64,000 nt of DNA from Hydractinia symbiolongicarpus (GCF_029227915.1 NC_079882.1:13540501-13604500); one strand, 5' to 3'. Shown: positions 33,454 to 44,900, counted from the first letter of the stretch. The notes: a model not told the origin generated them from the letters alone. Made by a program: numbers and translations.

Positions 33454-35509
33454 ACTACGTTATTTCACACAAGGACGTCCAAAATTTTCGATGAGTCAGT
33501 AAAATAGTGTCATCAATATTTCATAAACAGGTTGTCTCACTTTGCCTGGCTACTGTGTAGCTGTTATCGTTTCCAAAATCTACTCTACAGAAGACGGGCT
33601 TTATAATGAAATGAAATTGCTGAGCTGAATATGAAACTAAGTTTCCAAAGAGTATTGGCAAGTGATAAAAACATAAAGCAATGAAGAGTGAAGATTTTTT
33701 TGAAAGATCGTCCAAAATTTTCAAATAAAGTATGTGAGAAACTTCAAACTTTGGAATATAAAATGTAAGAGACTCAGGATTTTTTTCATAATCTGCTACT
33801 CTAACAAGTAGTAATTGAAATCACTTGGTCAGCTGGGTCACCTATGGGGCTTTTAGGATTTATAGGCCTTTTAAATTTTCCAAATTTGCATTTTATTTAC
33901 CCCATAAATTATATAGACGAAACTTTTGAATTATGTACTTATATGTATAGAGAGTACAAAAATACGTCAGCATACCAGAAAATCCGAGGCTCTTACCCAG
34001 CTTACTCGTCCCCAAATTCTCCCAAATTGCCATTCAGTTTCCCCATAAGTTATACGAATAGAGGTCATAAAAACACGAAAGCTCACCAAAACATCCGAGG
34101 CTTTTTTGTCCAACTTACTAACCCGGCCTTCATATACAATTCCTGCGTCATTTTATTGTTTAATTTTTATATCCAGACACAGTGTGGCGCCTTTCTTATT
34201 GTTTTGTTTTATAATATGTGACCTTTTTGTTGCAAATTGCAATTTCATTTTTGTTGTTGAAATACTTACAGTGGGTGAGAATCGCACGATGTTATTAAAA
34301 TTAGTAAAGTGTAACAAATCCTACTAAATATCGCCGATGGAAAAAGGACGCGAAAATAACTCCAGCGAGGATGGTAAGATTTTCAAGTATAAAATTAAGT
34401 TGTTTTAAAAGAAAATACAACCTGAATTTTTTACATACTATTAGTTCGCTTCTGTTTTCGAAAATTCATTGTGTTTTTTGTTTTATTTAACTGTTCAAGT
34501 TTAATCAACTAAGACTATCGTATGATGTCCTATTTAGCTACGATCAAAAACAAACATAAGGATCTTCAAGAACAGCCTGTTACATTACGCTCCCAGAATG
34601 GAATATTTTTGAGAAATGTGTGATATCTTGTCTTTATAAAATAAGGGTTGAGTGAATTTTATTCACTTTCATAATAGAAATCTTTTCTCTTCTCTGAAAG
34701 ATTTCTTTCGGAATGATGTAGCTTCGATTTCTGGTGTCATAGGTGTCATAAAGGGGTAAACAGAATACGACACAGTATATATATATAACTAACAATTAAA
34801 TATTTAACAACAGCTACAAGAACGTCTGTTCGCTTTCGTTGCGCCTCCGGTACTGTTTTAGCACGTGACTTCATCACGTAACAGGGTCGCAAGGGGTCGG
34901 ATTCTAAACGCCCACACTCTCCCCAAAAATTAAATGTTGTTATAGCAGTTTGTTTTATAATTTTGATTTGGTTTTTTTTTAAAGTTACGCTCGTAAGCGT
35001 TTGACTGTGACAATAACGTCGCCAAAGCAGGACCTTTTGAATGTCAAACTTTTCCTGAATTAGGCAAATAAAAGGTAATAAATAGTATAATCAGAACATG
35101 AATTTATCAAAACTTTTTGAAACTGCCAATGGTTATTGTAATTAACATCTACGTTTATCAGTTGAACGATGAGATAGAAAAAAATCACAAGTTATGAAGT
35201 AATTCTTGCATAGTTTGACATTATCATCAGCACGATTACAGTAATAAAATTTAACATGAAATGTGAAAGTAATATATATAATTACCATTCTCAATTGGTT
35301 CCTCAGATTGGGAATTAAATATCTAAAGATAATAAAAGTAACAATAATATTATGATAATATAATGTTGCTATAACACCAACCTAATAACAGAGAAATAGT
35401 TTGTTTTTATTGTTAGTTTTATTTTTAGTTACCCATTCCCTATGTTGTATCGTGAATAATAAGAGACAAGATAACCTACAGCAATGTCTTTAGAATGATA
35501 ACCCAAGGA
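33454..35509. other. Intergenic or intronic, no strong feature
   Basis: A short imperfect duplication lies at 33945-34115 ('ccagaaaatccgaggct', 'ccaaaacatccgaggct'). A possible first exon is 'MEKGRENNSSEDG' at 34337-34375, followed by a donor-like 'ggtaag', but it cannot be tied to anything. Confidence 0.35.
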
Positions 35510-36851
35510 AATCAAGCAGCACTGAATAAATCTTTACCGCTTGGATACACTGTCTTAAAAAGAAGATTTTTGTCAAATGCCCTTGGTTATATTTGTTTTT
35601 CCCGAAGGAATGCAAGTAAATGAAGAAATAAAGACCCAAAGAACTTGTGGTTTGTATATGCTTTTTTATATGCAAAATCTTGTCAGCAGTTTAAAAGTGT
35701 TAAGATTAATTTTGCAATTATTTGATATAGATGAAGATTTTAATATGGTGGATCAGATAAAGCAGAAGCGATATGGCATCTTAAATGATGTTTTCAACAA
35801 TACTTACCATCGCCTCCGTCAAGAATATGTCCCGCTTGTAAAGAAAAGGAGACTGTCAAGGAGAGTAAAGCCTAGACTGACAATGCAAACACTCTTGCGC
35901 CAGCTAAACATATCTGACGAGGAATTTAAAAGCATGCAACATCAAAATGAAATGGAAAGCATTTCTTTATATCAAGCATTTAAAAATAATATACTGAATC
36001 ACGGAACCTTAAAATGGAGATTATTTAGCAGTACTAATCAAACAGTTGTAATGAACGATTATGATTCGGAAACTGGTGACTTTAAGGTAAAAATGACTTT
36101 CATATTTTAATATTAAACATAGATTATAATGTCCTATGCAATTTTTTATCCTTGTTTCACAATGGTTCACATTATACATTTTTGTTTTCTTGTCTTTAGT
36201 TTTTTGATTATGTTATTGTATCCATGGAAGCCTCACCTCAGGATAACAATGTTGTCTAGAATTGTTCCTGTGAAACATTTCGTGTATTAATGTCTACTGT
36301 GCAGATGAATTTTGGCGAAATTACTTGGGAAGGATTGATGTGTCTTCATTGCCGTATGTTGAAAGAATTACAGCTACAGGTAGAGGTTATTTTGACTGAT
36401 TTACTTTATGTTATTATTCGTTAATGAATTTTGCTCTCTAAATGTAAATACAGAGAAAATTTGCAGTTAAAAAATAAGAAATTTATTTTTGTTTATATAT
36501 TGTAGCATAAAGTTCGCCGTGTTGATTTAAGTTCTGACCACGCGTATACGAGAGAAATTCCGAATACAGATGCACCAGTAAATAAATGATTTTTCCTGCA
36601 GCCTTGAAGAGTACTGTTTGAATAGGGAAGCTGGGTACTTTAGAAATACTCGTTTTTCCCACGATGTATTTAACGGCTACAGTCACGGCTGTTCGTCTGT
36701 TTACAACAGCAAATCCTTTCCTGGTTTAACTTCTGTAAATACATCCATATGTGAGCAGTTTAATTCATACCTAAAATGTATCAAGTCTTCTGCAAAACAT
36801 ATGTCCCAAACTAATTTCATGTTGTTCATGGAAGAAGTCATCCTACGATAA
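35510..36851 (+). pseudogene. Decayed KDZ/HMGXB3-like transposase-derived gene
   Basis: Pieces in order: 35740-36086 'MVDQIKQKRYGILNDVF' and 'TMQTLLRQLNISDEEF' with donor 'aag|gtaaaa'; 36200-36383 'FFDYVIVSMEASPQ', 'NCSCETF' and 'GLMCLHCRMLKEL', a Cys-rich SWIM-like pair; about 36507 'HKVRRVDLSSDHAYTREIP'; 36612-36851 'NREAGYFRNTRFSHDVFNGY' and 'SVNTSICEQFNSYLKCIKSS'. The last block resembles the C-terminus of KDZ-type transposase-like and HMGXB3-like proteins (from memory). Stops interrupt several blocks, including one just before the 'NCSCETF' motif. It may be a decayed element or a domesticated gene with errors. No intact product is supported. Confidence 0.42.
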
Positions 36852-36973
36852 AAAAAACTACGGCTTGCATTAAGTCATGCTGATACGCATGATGAATATT
36901 GAATATTTATAATATGTTTGCAGCTACTGTTCTTTTTTTTTTGTTTTTTATTTTTTTATTTATGGTTTCTTAG

Positions 36974-37129
36974 CGGACGACTTATAACTTTGACAACATC
37001 TTCAACATACTATTATTATTTGAAGAATCTCTAATTCATCATTATTTGGACGGTAATGGACATAACACCGACGTTAACGACAACGGAACGACTGAATTGA
37101 CGAAAATAAAAGAAAAACGTAGATCACAG
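36974..37129 (+). CDS. Candidate exon upstream of the 102 bp repeats
   Basis: The acceptor 'ggtttcttag' precedes 36974 and the donor 'tcacag|gtatga' follows 37129. Exactly 52 codons are open: 'RTTYNFDNIFNILLLFEESL' and on to 'ELTKIKEKRRSQ'. It joins in phase 0 to the repeat-bearing exon at 37231. No domain recognised. Confidence 0.45.
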
Positions 37130-37230
37130 GTATGAAGCTAATTTTAAGAAACAATTTATGTATCTTTACAACCACAAAATATATCACTTTAAAATTAACA
37201 TTTGTTTTGCGTGATCAACCTCCTCTCCAG

Positions 37231-37876
37231 GAGCCCAGTGTGAAACTTAAACTGAGCGCACACAAGGAAGAATTGTCGTGTACTCGCCTTTCATTCGGAA
37301 TCTGCTCTGCTCAAAGTCCCTTTTCAGATCAAAATCCAACCAAACAGCATAAATTAAGCGCAGAGAAGGAAGAACTTTCGCGAACTCGCCCTTCATTCGG
37401 AACCTTTTCTATTCAAAATCCCTTTTCAGACCAAAATATAACGAAACATCATAAACTCATCCCACAGAAGGAAGAATGCTCGCGGACTCGCTTTTCATTC
37501 AGAATCTTTTCTACTCAAAATCTCTTTTCAGACCAAAATTCAACGAAATAACATAAATTGAGCGCAGATAAGGAAGAATTGTCGCGGACTCCCCTTTCGT
37601 TCGGAATCTGTTCGGCTCAAAGTCCCTTTTCAGACCAAAATCCAACCAAACAACATAAATTGAGCGCAGATAAGGAAGAATTGTTGCGGACTCCCCTTTC
37701 GTTCGGAATCTGTTCTGCTCAAAGTCCCTTTTCAGACCAAAATCCAACCAAACAACATAAATTGAGCGCAGATAAGGTAGAATTGTCGCGGACTCCCCTT
37801 TCGTTCGGAATCTGTTCTGCTCAAAGTCCCTTTTCAGACCAAAATTCAACCAAACAACATAAATTGAGCGCATATA
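37231..37876 (+). CDS. Repeat-bearing exon, six exact 102 bp (34 aa) repeats
   Basis: After the acceptor 'cctctccag' comes 'EPSVKLKLSAHKEELS' and then units of 34 residues around 'KEELSRTPLSFGICSAQSPF' 'SDQNPTKQH'. Unit starts are 37249, 37351, 37453, 37555, 37657, 37759 and a partial at 37861, each exactly 102 bp apart. The frame is broken once, near 37549, where a CAA seen in sister units reads TAA. The complementary strand is also open (37511-37873), which weakens the coding inference. A Ser/Phe-rich, probably disordered product would result. Function unknown. Confidence 0.45.
37249..37876. repeat. Tandem repeat, 102 bp x 6.2
   Basis: Six complete units without a single indel, the last three nearly identical to each other. 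See the exon entry for the encoded 34-residue period. Confidence 0.95.
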
Positions 37877-37927
37877 GTCATCCTCTTAATTTTTTAAAGC
37901 ATAGCTATAGACAAGTTATGAACATTT

Positions 37928-37930
37928 TCA

Positions 37931-37961
<31 letters not shown>

Positions 37962-38252
37962 TATTTACCCAGGATAGCCTCTTCAGTTCCTATTGGTACT
38001 GCTATCAACGAGGGTCCTGCGAAGGGGGTCCTAGCGCATTTAAAGCTCCCATTTGAGCTACGAAAGTAGTGGAAGCACAGCAATCGCTCAACTAGACAAC
38101 CGCCTAAGATATCAATCCTATTCTCATGCTGAACGCTAAGCAGAAAGGATAGATTCACACTTTTTTAGTCTCTGGCATGACTCGGCCAGGGTTTGAACCC
38201 AAGACCTCCCGCACTGAAAGCGAACGCTCTACCACAAGGCTATCAGTCGGTA
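37928..38252 (-). repeat. tRNA-derived SINE, near full length
   Basis: On the minus strand: A-box-like 'tggtagagcgttcgc' (38220-38234), B box 'gggttcaaaccc' (38189-38200), body with 'cctttctgcttagcgttcag', and an (AAT)n tail at 37931-37970. The spacing of boxes fits a tRNA head. The shorter copy at 30594 shares head and body. Confidence 0.88.
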
Positions 38253-39708
38253 TATAAACCGTCAGTAAAAAAGATCACATGGAGTAAATGGATTAAACCA
38301 ACAAAAAAACCTACTTATTGGGCACAGAAGAGTACAGCTGAAAGATCAAATTTGGAATTTTTGTAATGTTCCCTGCCATGTTGTAGGGACATGTCCAAGT
38401 ATTGTAAATAGAAAAAAATAATCTTGCTTTTTCCTTTATTGCCTGTTCTTCGAAAAGTTTATACACCCTTTTTTTAACATAAAAATATAGTCTATAGGAT
38501 AGTCGAGATGAAATTAAACAAAAAGGTATAAACAAACTAAGATCCTATGCCTAAATTGAAATTTTGTTTGCATCAACAAAAAAAGTATTTACTTGCATCT
38601 TTTATTGACATAACATGTCTCTCCTCAGATTTTATTTAAAGACATTTTCCCATAAATTCTAGTTTTTTGTCTGTCACTTGAATTAGTTTACTTAAAAAAC
38701 AGCACCTTAGGCATGATTTTTACACCAGGCTACATTTCTATGAATATATCATGATGATTTTTGCCTAAGTTTAGAATATTTTTGTTGAAACAAAAAACAC
38801 TATTCTTTTTAAAAAAACAGGGATGAGAACTGAAGTTGAAATAAGGTAAAGTAACAGATTTCTTCAAATTCATTTTCTGTTAGAAGATAAGATGTACTCT
38901 GTTTGGGTAGTACAGGTTGAAAAGTAAAAGGCTTACATAGTTTTAGATCAAGAAACGAGATTCTTTCGTGTTCGCAAACAGGCTCAGCAACAGATTTCGA
39001 ATTGGAATAGTATATGCACACATGATGTGTGGAAAGGCTTCTTTTAACATTGGCCAGAGCGGCTGATAAAAGGCAAATTCCCTTAGGAATACATTCATCT
39101 CATACATTGATATTTTTGCACATGCGCAAACATTTCTGTAGGTAGAAAATATACACAACAGACCACAGTAATCACAGAAATCCATTTAAAAAAGAAATAT
39201 TTGCTTAAAATTAGTAAAAGTTGTTAAGAAAAATTACTTGAATATATTAAATTTAGCTAGTTTCAGTTTCTGTTGTAAGTATTAATTTATTTTATGCTAC
39301 TCAAAAAATCTTTAATCTTTCTTTAATAGCCATTTGCCCTTTGCCTGCTTTTTTACCTACACGCATGCCTATTGTTCTCAAAATGAATCGAAATAACGGA
39401 AAGGGGTCTATTAAATGGCTGAATTAGAAATTTTGAATTGAAGTTTTTAGTATCTCATATAGCTAATACAAATTTCAATTTCAAAAATGACAATCAGTTG
39501 ACACAGAAGGTAATGCACCTGATACTTCAGTTTTCTTGGCAAACATTTTTCAACAACATTTATTAAGAGGGCGCCGATAAGCTGCAAACGCCCGCATATA
39601 TAAGGGCGAGTTCGGGCGACTTTTCGAATTAAATTGACGGTTGTCCGCCAAAACCGCCCGCAAAAATGTTGAATAAGGGAAAATGACTCATCTCTATTGA
39701 GGGAATTT
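38253..39708. other. Intergenic, no supported feature
   Basis: AT-rich with only short ORFs of low coding character. A GC-richer patch at 39570-39665 ('gcaaacgcccgcatatataa', 'aaaaccgcccgc') has no recognisable role, though it might belong to the end of the Helentron-like element. Confidence 0.45.
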
Positions 39709-40746
39709 TTACGATATAGAAGCAGAACAAATAGTGTTTTCGTGAAACGTTCTTTTTGTCATTTTAAAAAATATTGCACCTAGAATTTTTACTATAATAA
39801 ACAATTCTATAGTTTTGTTATGTCCAACTAAAAGACTAGAAAACCTATCCACATCGTTGTTCAAAATGAAATTAAAGGAACCTAATTTTGTGTCGCATTG
39901 GGTGGTATAAATCATTTTCCATGAGAACGCGGTCATCGTTTTTATGTGTGTTGTAGGACCTTGTATTAAGAAGAGTAACTATAACAGAATTTTCGCTCAT
40001 TAAGCCAGTATCTCTTGATGTCAACTTCGAATGTTCTCGCATATAATTGTATTGCTCGGTTGCTCGGATATCTGATTTAATAGCTGATCTGGTAAATGTT
40101 CCCGTTAGGTATAAACGCTCTAAGCTTGTGACTCGACTCAATGCAACATAGATTTTTCCTGAGTTAAAGGCTCTTTGCTTTATTAAATTAAAGCAAACAA
40201 CAATTTTATCAAATGTTTTCCCTTGAACCTTATGAACAGTGCAGGCCCACGACAGCATTAGTGGGATTTGTATTCGTTTTATAGAAGACGAGGATGGATT
40301 ATATTTGTTAAACTTGATTTCTTGCTCTACTCGGTTAATTGGAACAACATGTCCCGATGTAGTGACAGTTGACATGACTGAAAGATCTTCATCAATACTT
40401 TGTAACGGGTTATACACAGCTAATTTTAATTTTTTAATTTTTTGACCAACGAAAATTACAAAAATATTCAGATTGATGGTGTAACCATTTCGAATTTCAA
40501 TAAGATTTTTGTTTTTACCAACCACAAAATTGGCTGTGGTAATTATAGAGGATAATACATAACCGATGTTCGTACCGACTGAAATTGCTCTATTTTTAAC
40601 AAACTTTAACAATTGCGACGACAACACTTCTTTGTAATCAACATCATGCTTTATGAACTCGGCCCAGGTTTCTTCTGGTTTAGAATTTATTAAATGTTTA
40701 GCGGAACTCATTATGATATTGACGGCTCTGCGGCTTTCGAACGTTA
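39709..40746 (-). pseudogene. Helentron/Helitron-type PIF1 helicase and endonuclease fragment
   Basis: Minus-strand frame from 40746: '[16 protein letters not shown]', then '[15 protein letters not shown]', '[19 protein letters not shown]' and '[19 protein letters not shown]'. These are PIF1-family helicase motifs V and VI as found in rolling-circle Helitrons. After the helicase comes '[17 protein letters not shown]' and, in a shifted frame (39709-39936), '[18 protein letters not shown]'. This recalls the APE-like endonuclease fused to the helicase in Helentrons. Rep and helicase N-terminal parts are absent. The 5' side is cut by the MULE-like element at 40747. Dead copy; the endonuclease reading is less certain than the helicase. 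Confidence 0.75.
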
Positions 40747-42371
40747 CGAAGTGGCTACAAGTACGTGACCGTATTTTAATTTTTTTTGCTACAAGTACGT
40801 GAATGCGTAAAATGCTGGTCAGCGTACATACAATTACCGCTGACGCACTTTGCGCGTGGCGTGGAGAATATTGCAGAAGATGTGAAATAGCATTCCTCTT
40901 GAGTTTTTTACAAGTGAAAGAATTGTTGTTGATTAAAAATATTAATTTATTGAAAATAAATGTTGGTGACGAGTTTTGTAGTTTTGACGAATTGCTAAAG
41001 GCTATTAACGAGCATGAAAAGTCAACTTTTACACAACTGTATGTAAGGAGTTCAAGATATGAAGAAAGTGCAGCAAAAAGAGCTAGCAAGAAAGTTTTTA
41101 AGGAAGAGTTGAAGTATGCAGAAATAGACTACGCTTGCATTCATGGGGGAAAAGAATTTAAATCAGCTTCTACAGGAAAGCGCAAACATAATGCGTACGT
41201 TTTTTTTATATATATTGCTATCCGAATTTTTTTCGTTCTAAAAATTATTTTTCTGTGAAAAGATTACATTACTATCACTTTTTTGCAACTTATTAATTAT
41301 TACCTGGGATAACTAGATTTTATGTAATTTTTTTACCAGTGCACTTGTCAATACTTGTACCTTCTGAATTATAAATTTTAGAACTTACAAAATGGGATGT
41401 ACATACCTTATCAAAGTGAGGGTAAAAAGTTCTGGACAAAAACTGTATGTGAAATCAATTACAGGAGAACATAATCATCCTGTAACTAAAGTAAGTCACC
41501 TTGATTATATGCACACAAAAAATCCGACCGTATATCATACTTGCGGCGAGTCAAATATTCCGTTTTTTCTTACAGAAATGTTTTGATGAAAACCTTTCGC
41601 TGCAGGCATCACAAATGTTAAAAGTGAAAGCCAAAAAAAATTAATTCATAACCATATTTCCAATCTATGTGGGAAAAATGTTATCTTGAAAGACCTTCAT
41701 AACATGAGCTCAAAAAACAACGAGAGTGGCCGAAATAATGTACAACAGCTACTCGAAGAAATGAAAAGTGTGCCAGGTAAATTTGAATGAAATTGAGTGT
41801 AGTTACTATTCTTCCATAATAAAAAATTCCGATGCGAAAATAAATGTAAGATAATAACTAACAAATTTTCTTTAGGGGCAACTGTGGTAGCTGGAGACAT
41901 AATCTTTATTTCAATCGTCACAGCGACGAAACAATTAAAAAAACATCATCTGGCACATTACTTTCATAGTGGAGCGTTTACTGAATCACAATTAGACACA
42001 TGCATGAAGTGGCTGTGTTCTTCATTCCCCACATTAACGCTGAACTATTTGACAAAGGTACACAGTTCTTCGTTGGAGACTCAATGTTCTTTTTTTTTGA
42101 CTAATATGAGCATCATATCTTCTTGATAATATTCTTAACATGACCGTAGCCTGAAAACATATAATCAGCCTTGTAACATACGTAGTCAAAGTTGTAGAGA
42201 TGTAAATAAAAGCTCCTAGTACAGAGAACCCCCTAAAAAGAAAATATATTTTCATCGTCACCTTTCCAACCAACCCGCTAGCCAAGCGACTTCTAGAAAA
42301 AAGAAATACGTGAGTGCCGTACTTCCAGCAAAAGAAAGTCAAAGTACGGTCACGTACTTGTAGCCACTTCG
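40747..42371 (+). mobile_element. MULE-like DNA transposon 1, internally deleted
   Basis: The ends 'CGAAGTGGCTACAAGTACGT' and 'ACGTACTTGTAGCCACTTCG' are perfect inverted repeats, continuing to 'gaccgta'/'tacggtc'. They are flanked by 9 bp duplications, cgaacgtta (40738-40746) and ctaacgtta (42372-42380), with one mismatch. Nine-bp duplications are typical of Mutator-like elements. It encodes a WRKY/FLYWCH-type zinc-binding N-terminal region on the plus strand with introns. The DDE core is not visible. It inserted into the Helentron-like helicase gene. Confidence 0.85.
40945..41490 (+). pseudogene. MULE 1 N-terminal zinc-binding domain (two exons)
   Basis: Exon about 40945-41194 encodes '[20 protein letters not shown]' and '[20 protein letters not shown]', followed by 'DYACIHGG'. 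After a donor 'aatgc|gtacg' and acceptor 'attttag' the next exon (41382-41490) reads 'MGCTYLIKVRVKSSGQKLYV' and 'ITGEHNHPVTK', with donor 'aaa|gtaagt'. The C...C...HxH spacing matches the WRKY-GCM1-like fingers at the start of MULE transposases. The first half is homologous to 45591-45773 in MULE 2. No full transposase follows. Confidence 0.72.
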
Positions 42372-42380
42372 CTAACGTTA

Positions 42381-43044
42381 ATGTGGTAAACGGCTGATAT
42401 TTGTAACCGACGTTATATTTGTGAGACCACTAAACTGCACAATAAAAAGTGATATATATTCTATGATGGAATCTTCTCTTTCTCCGAACATCTACGCTAT
42501 CATGGTCTAATTTCTTCACGATTTTTCTAACATCTTTATGTTGACAGATTATGGAATTTGAGAAAAGAGATACTTGCATCCCGATGTTTGATCCACTGCC
42601 ATGTTAATAGTTTTAGAACTACGGACACCAACAATGGCTCTTCGTTTTAGACCAGGACTCCTTAAGCATATTTCCAGGGTTCATAAGGGGATATTCATAC
42701 TGTGATGAATTCTAAGTACTATAATGCAGTCCACGTTTAACGTAGTCTACGAGTACATCCATTTTCTAGCATCTTTAGCTTGTGGTGCTTGATGCTGTTT
42801 ATTTAGTCTCTCTGCAATGGAGATATTATAGTTAGATTTCATATTTGTTTTTTTTTTTAAATTTGTTTTGTGGCTTTTATTATTTAGAATATAAACGACA
42901 AGAGTACCGACCCGCCGGAAAATAGTGCAATATAGCGGTGGGGGTTTGGGCGAGTTTGGCATTTCGAAAAAAAGAAAAGATGTGCTGTTAAAAGGCCACT
43001 TCTATTTAGAAAATTTAAAAAGAAAATTTTCTGGTTGTAGTAAG
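42381..43044. other. Remnant between MULE 1 and Copia element 2
   Basis: On the minus strand, just right of the insertion, a short frame reads 'KYNVGYKYQPFTTLTFE' directly into the helicase after removal of the MULE. This supports continuity of the host element, but a stop precedes it. Nothing else is recognised. Confidence 0.5.
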
Positions 43045-43221
43045 TGTTAGATTGCCACCATATTTGTTTTTGTTTGCTAGACTCTCGGTGCCGTTTAACT
43101 AGAACGGCATTAGGACTAAAGATGGTAGAGTTAAAAGTGTAAAAGAAGAAACACGTGTTTGTTGATTTTATATAGAAGAAAAACAATTTTCGTATTTGTT
43201 TATTTTATTACCCCCAAGTCA
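43045..43221 (+). repeat. 5' LTR of Copia element 2
   Basis: 177 bp, TG...CA. Contains 'ctctcggtgccgtttaacta' and ends 'ttacccccaagtca'. Three differences from the 3' LTR. Confidence 0.93.
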
Positions 43222-43229
43222 TGTTCACA

Positions 43230-43246
43230 GGTTATGGGCCCAGTCC
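43230..43246 (+). promoter_or_regulatory. Primer binding site of Copia element 2
   Basis: 'ggttatgggcccagtcc', 8 bp inside the 5' LTR, matches the initiator-Met tRNA fragment-type site known from Drosophila copia and its relatives. Confidence 0.75.
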
Positions 43247-43967
43247 ACCAAGAAACCAGTGGAACGAAAATTTGAGATATGGAAAACAAAGATTTTAGGT
43301 TACATGAGAGTCAAGGAACTTAAAGACACTTTAGTTGGAACTAGTAGTAGTATCGAAATTGATCCAGATAAAAATGAACTTGCATTTGCTGAACTTATAC
43401 AATTTTTAGATGAACGTTCTTTGTCAATGGTCATTCGTGAAGCAAAAGATGATGGAAGAAAGGCGTTCAAAATACTAAGAAAATTTTATTCAGATAATTA
43501 CCCTATGCAACCAACTTACAACATTGTTGAAAAGTGACAATGAATCAGTAACTGATTGCATGATGAGGGCAGAAAAAGCTGCAGCCACATTGAAAACAGC
43601 TGGTGAGAATGTCAGTGATGCTTTGTTAATTGCAATGGTACTCAAGGGACTCCCCGATCAGTACAAAGCTTTTGTTGCTTTTATAACACAATCCGAAACT
43701 GTAGACACATTTCACAAATTTAAGCAAGCTCTGAGAAATTTTGATGAAACTGAAACTGCCCGATCTACAAAACCAGAAGCTAATAAAAATGAAGCTATTA
43801 TGAAAGCACGAAATGAATATTTATCTAAACAACTCATTTGTTACAGTTGTGGAGTTGCTGGACATAAAGCGAGTGGATGTCGGCGACAATGGTGTACCGT
43901 TTGTAGATCCTCATCGCACTCGAACCGTAACTGCCGAAACAAAACCGTGACCAGGCTAAGTCGATGA
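43247..43967 (+). pseudogene. Copia element 2 gag
   Basis: The first frame, up to 43537, reads 'ERKFEIWKTKILGYMRVKEL' and 'LAFAELIQFLDERSLSMVIR'. A frameshift near 43525-43537 leads into 43524-43967: 'VTDCMMRAEKAAATLKTAGE', 'MVLKGLPDQYKAFVAFITQS', zinc knuckle 'CYSCGVAGHKASGC' and a second Cys/His group 'CTVCRSSSHSNRNC'. This is the UBN2-type Copia gag with nucleocapsid fingers. Confidence 0.88.
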
Positions 43968-44138
43968 GTGATAATAATCAGAGTCATTCTTTTGCATTCA
44001 AGATTAATGATGACTTCAGTATGAAAATTAATGGTAGTGAGACACTACTCGTGGACTGTGGAGCAACAACCCATATAGTGAATTCTGAAGAAAATATGAT
44101 TGAAATGGATAACAACTTCAAACCAGCTGAACATTATA
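43964..44138 (+). pseudogene. Copia element 2 protease, N-terminal half
   Basis: 'SETLLVDCGATTHIVNSEEN' is the retropepsin active site, with Cys in place of the usual Ser/Thr after Asp. The frame runs to 'KPAEHY', where the MULE-like element begins. It resumes at 46116 with 'YIELADGSKSNNVALKRG'. Confidence 0.85.
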
Positions 44139-44354
44139 CGCAGTGGCTATTCATACGTGACCGTATTTTAATATTTTTTTTCTATTCGTACGTGACTCTC
44201 ACGTATTTCAATATTTTTTTTTTCTATTCGTACGTGACATTCGCGTACTTTATTATTTTCTTTACATTCGTACGGGACACTCACGTACTTTATTTATTTA
44301 AAATGAAATTCACAGTATGTATATATTTACAAAAGAGCATTCTTAACAATCTTT

Positions 44355-44900
44355 TTCATGTTTATCTGATTTTATGGCTGCGATGTGTCGTGCGGAGCAA
44401 GGTTTGCAGAACCAGCTCCTAGCTGCTGGCATTTTTGTTCTGCCATACAAGATAGATTGCACCAGCACAGACAACCATCACATCCCACAGACGTTTCCTC
44501 GGAAAGATCGTTGTTGCAAGCTTCGCAAAACCATTTCTTTTGTGTTTTTTATAACATGCTTCCACGCAGCTTTACCACACAAGTGTTGGATCATCGATAA
44601 ATCGATCTTGTCTTGATCAGACAGTTTTGGATAAAATTCTGTCTGCATCATTTCCTGGGTAATTGATTTCTTTCCAGATAATATGACTGGAATGTCTGCT
44701 GTAGTCTTTTCTTTTAGTAACCATTCTAACATTACTAAAAATAGAGAAAAATAAAATTATAAATAAAGAATATACACAAAAAAGCTTAGTAACATTTAAT
44801 TTTATCATTGGTCGGCAAATTAACGAATGGTACCATCTTTTCTTTTGTTTTTCTGTTGGGCAGGCCAATAGCCGTATAAAGCCCTTTCGGTCTTCCTTTT
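44355..44900 (-). pseudogene. MULE 2 distal region with PHD-like finger
   Basis: Minus strand: 'TADIPVILSGKKSITQEMMQ', then in another frame 'KWFCEACNN', 'SVGCDGCLCWCNLSC'. The C-x2-C...C-x2-C-x4-C-x2-C pattern with the leading Trp is PHD-like. Intron-like gaps separate the pieces. I take it as the C-terminal accessory domain of the transposase, or a second ORF. Confidence 0.5.

Noticed and set aside
37511-37873. Minus-strand ORF through the 102 bp repeats
   Set aside because: It arises because the repeat unit is a multiple of three and happens to lack stops on both strands. Only the plus strand has a splice acceptor and an in-frame upstream exon.
38189-38252. Possible tRNA gene on the minus strand
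   Set aside because: The head looks tRNA-like, but the anticodon and acceptor arms do not pair properly, and it continues into a SINE body with an (AAT)n tail.
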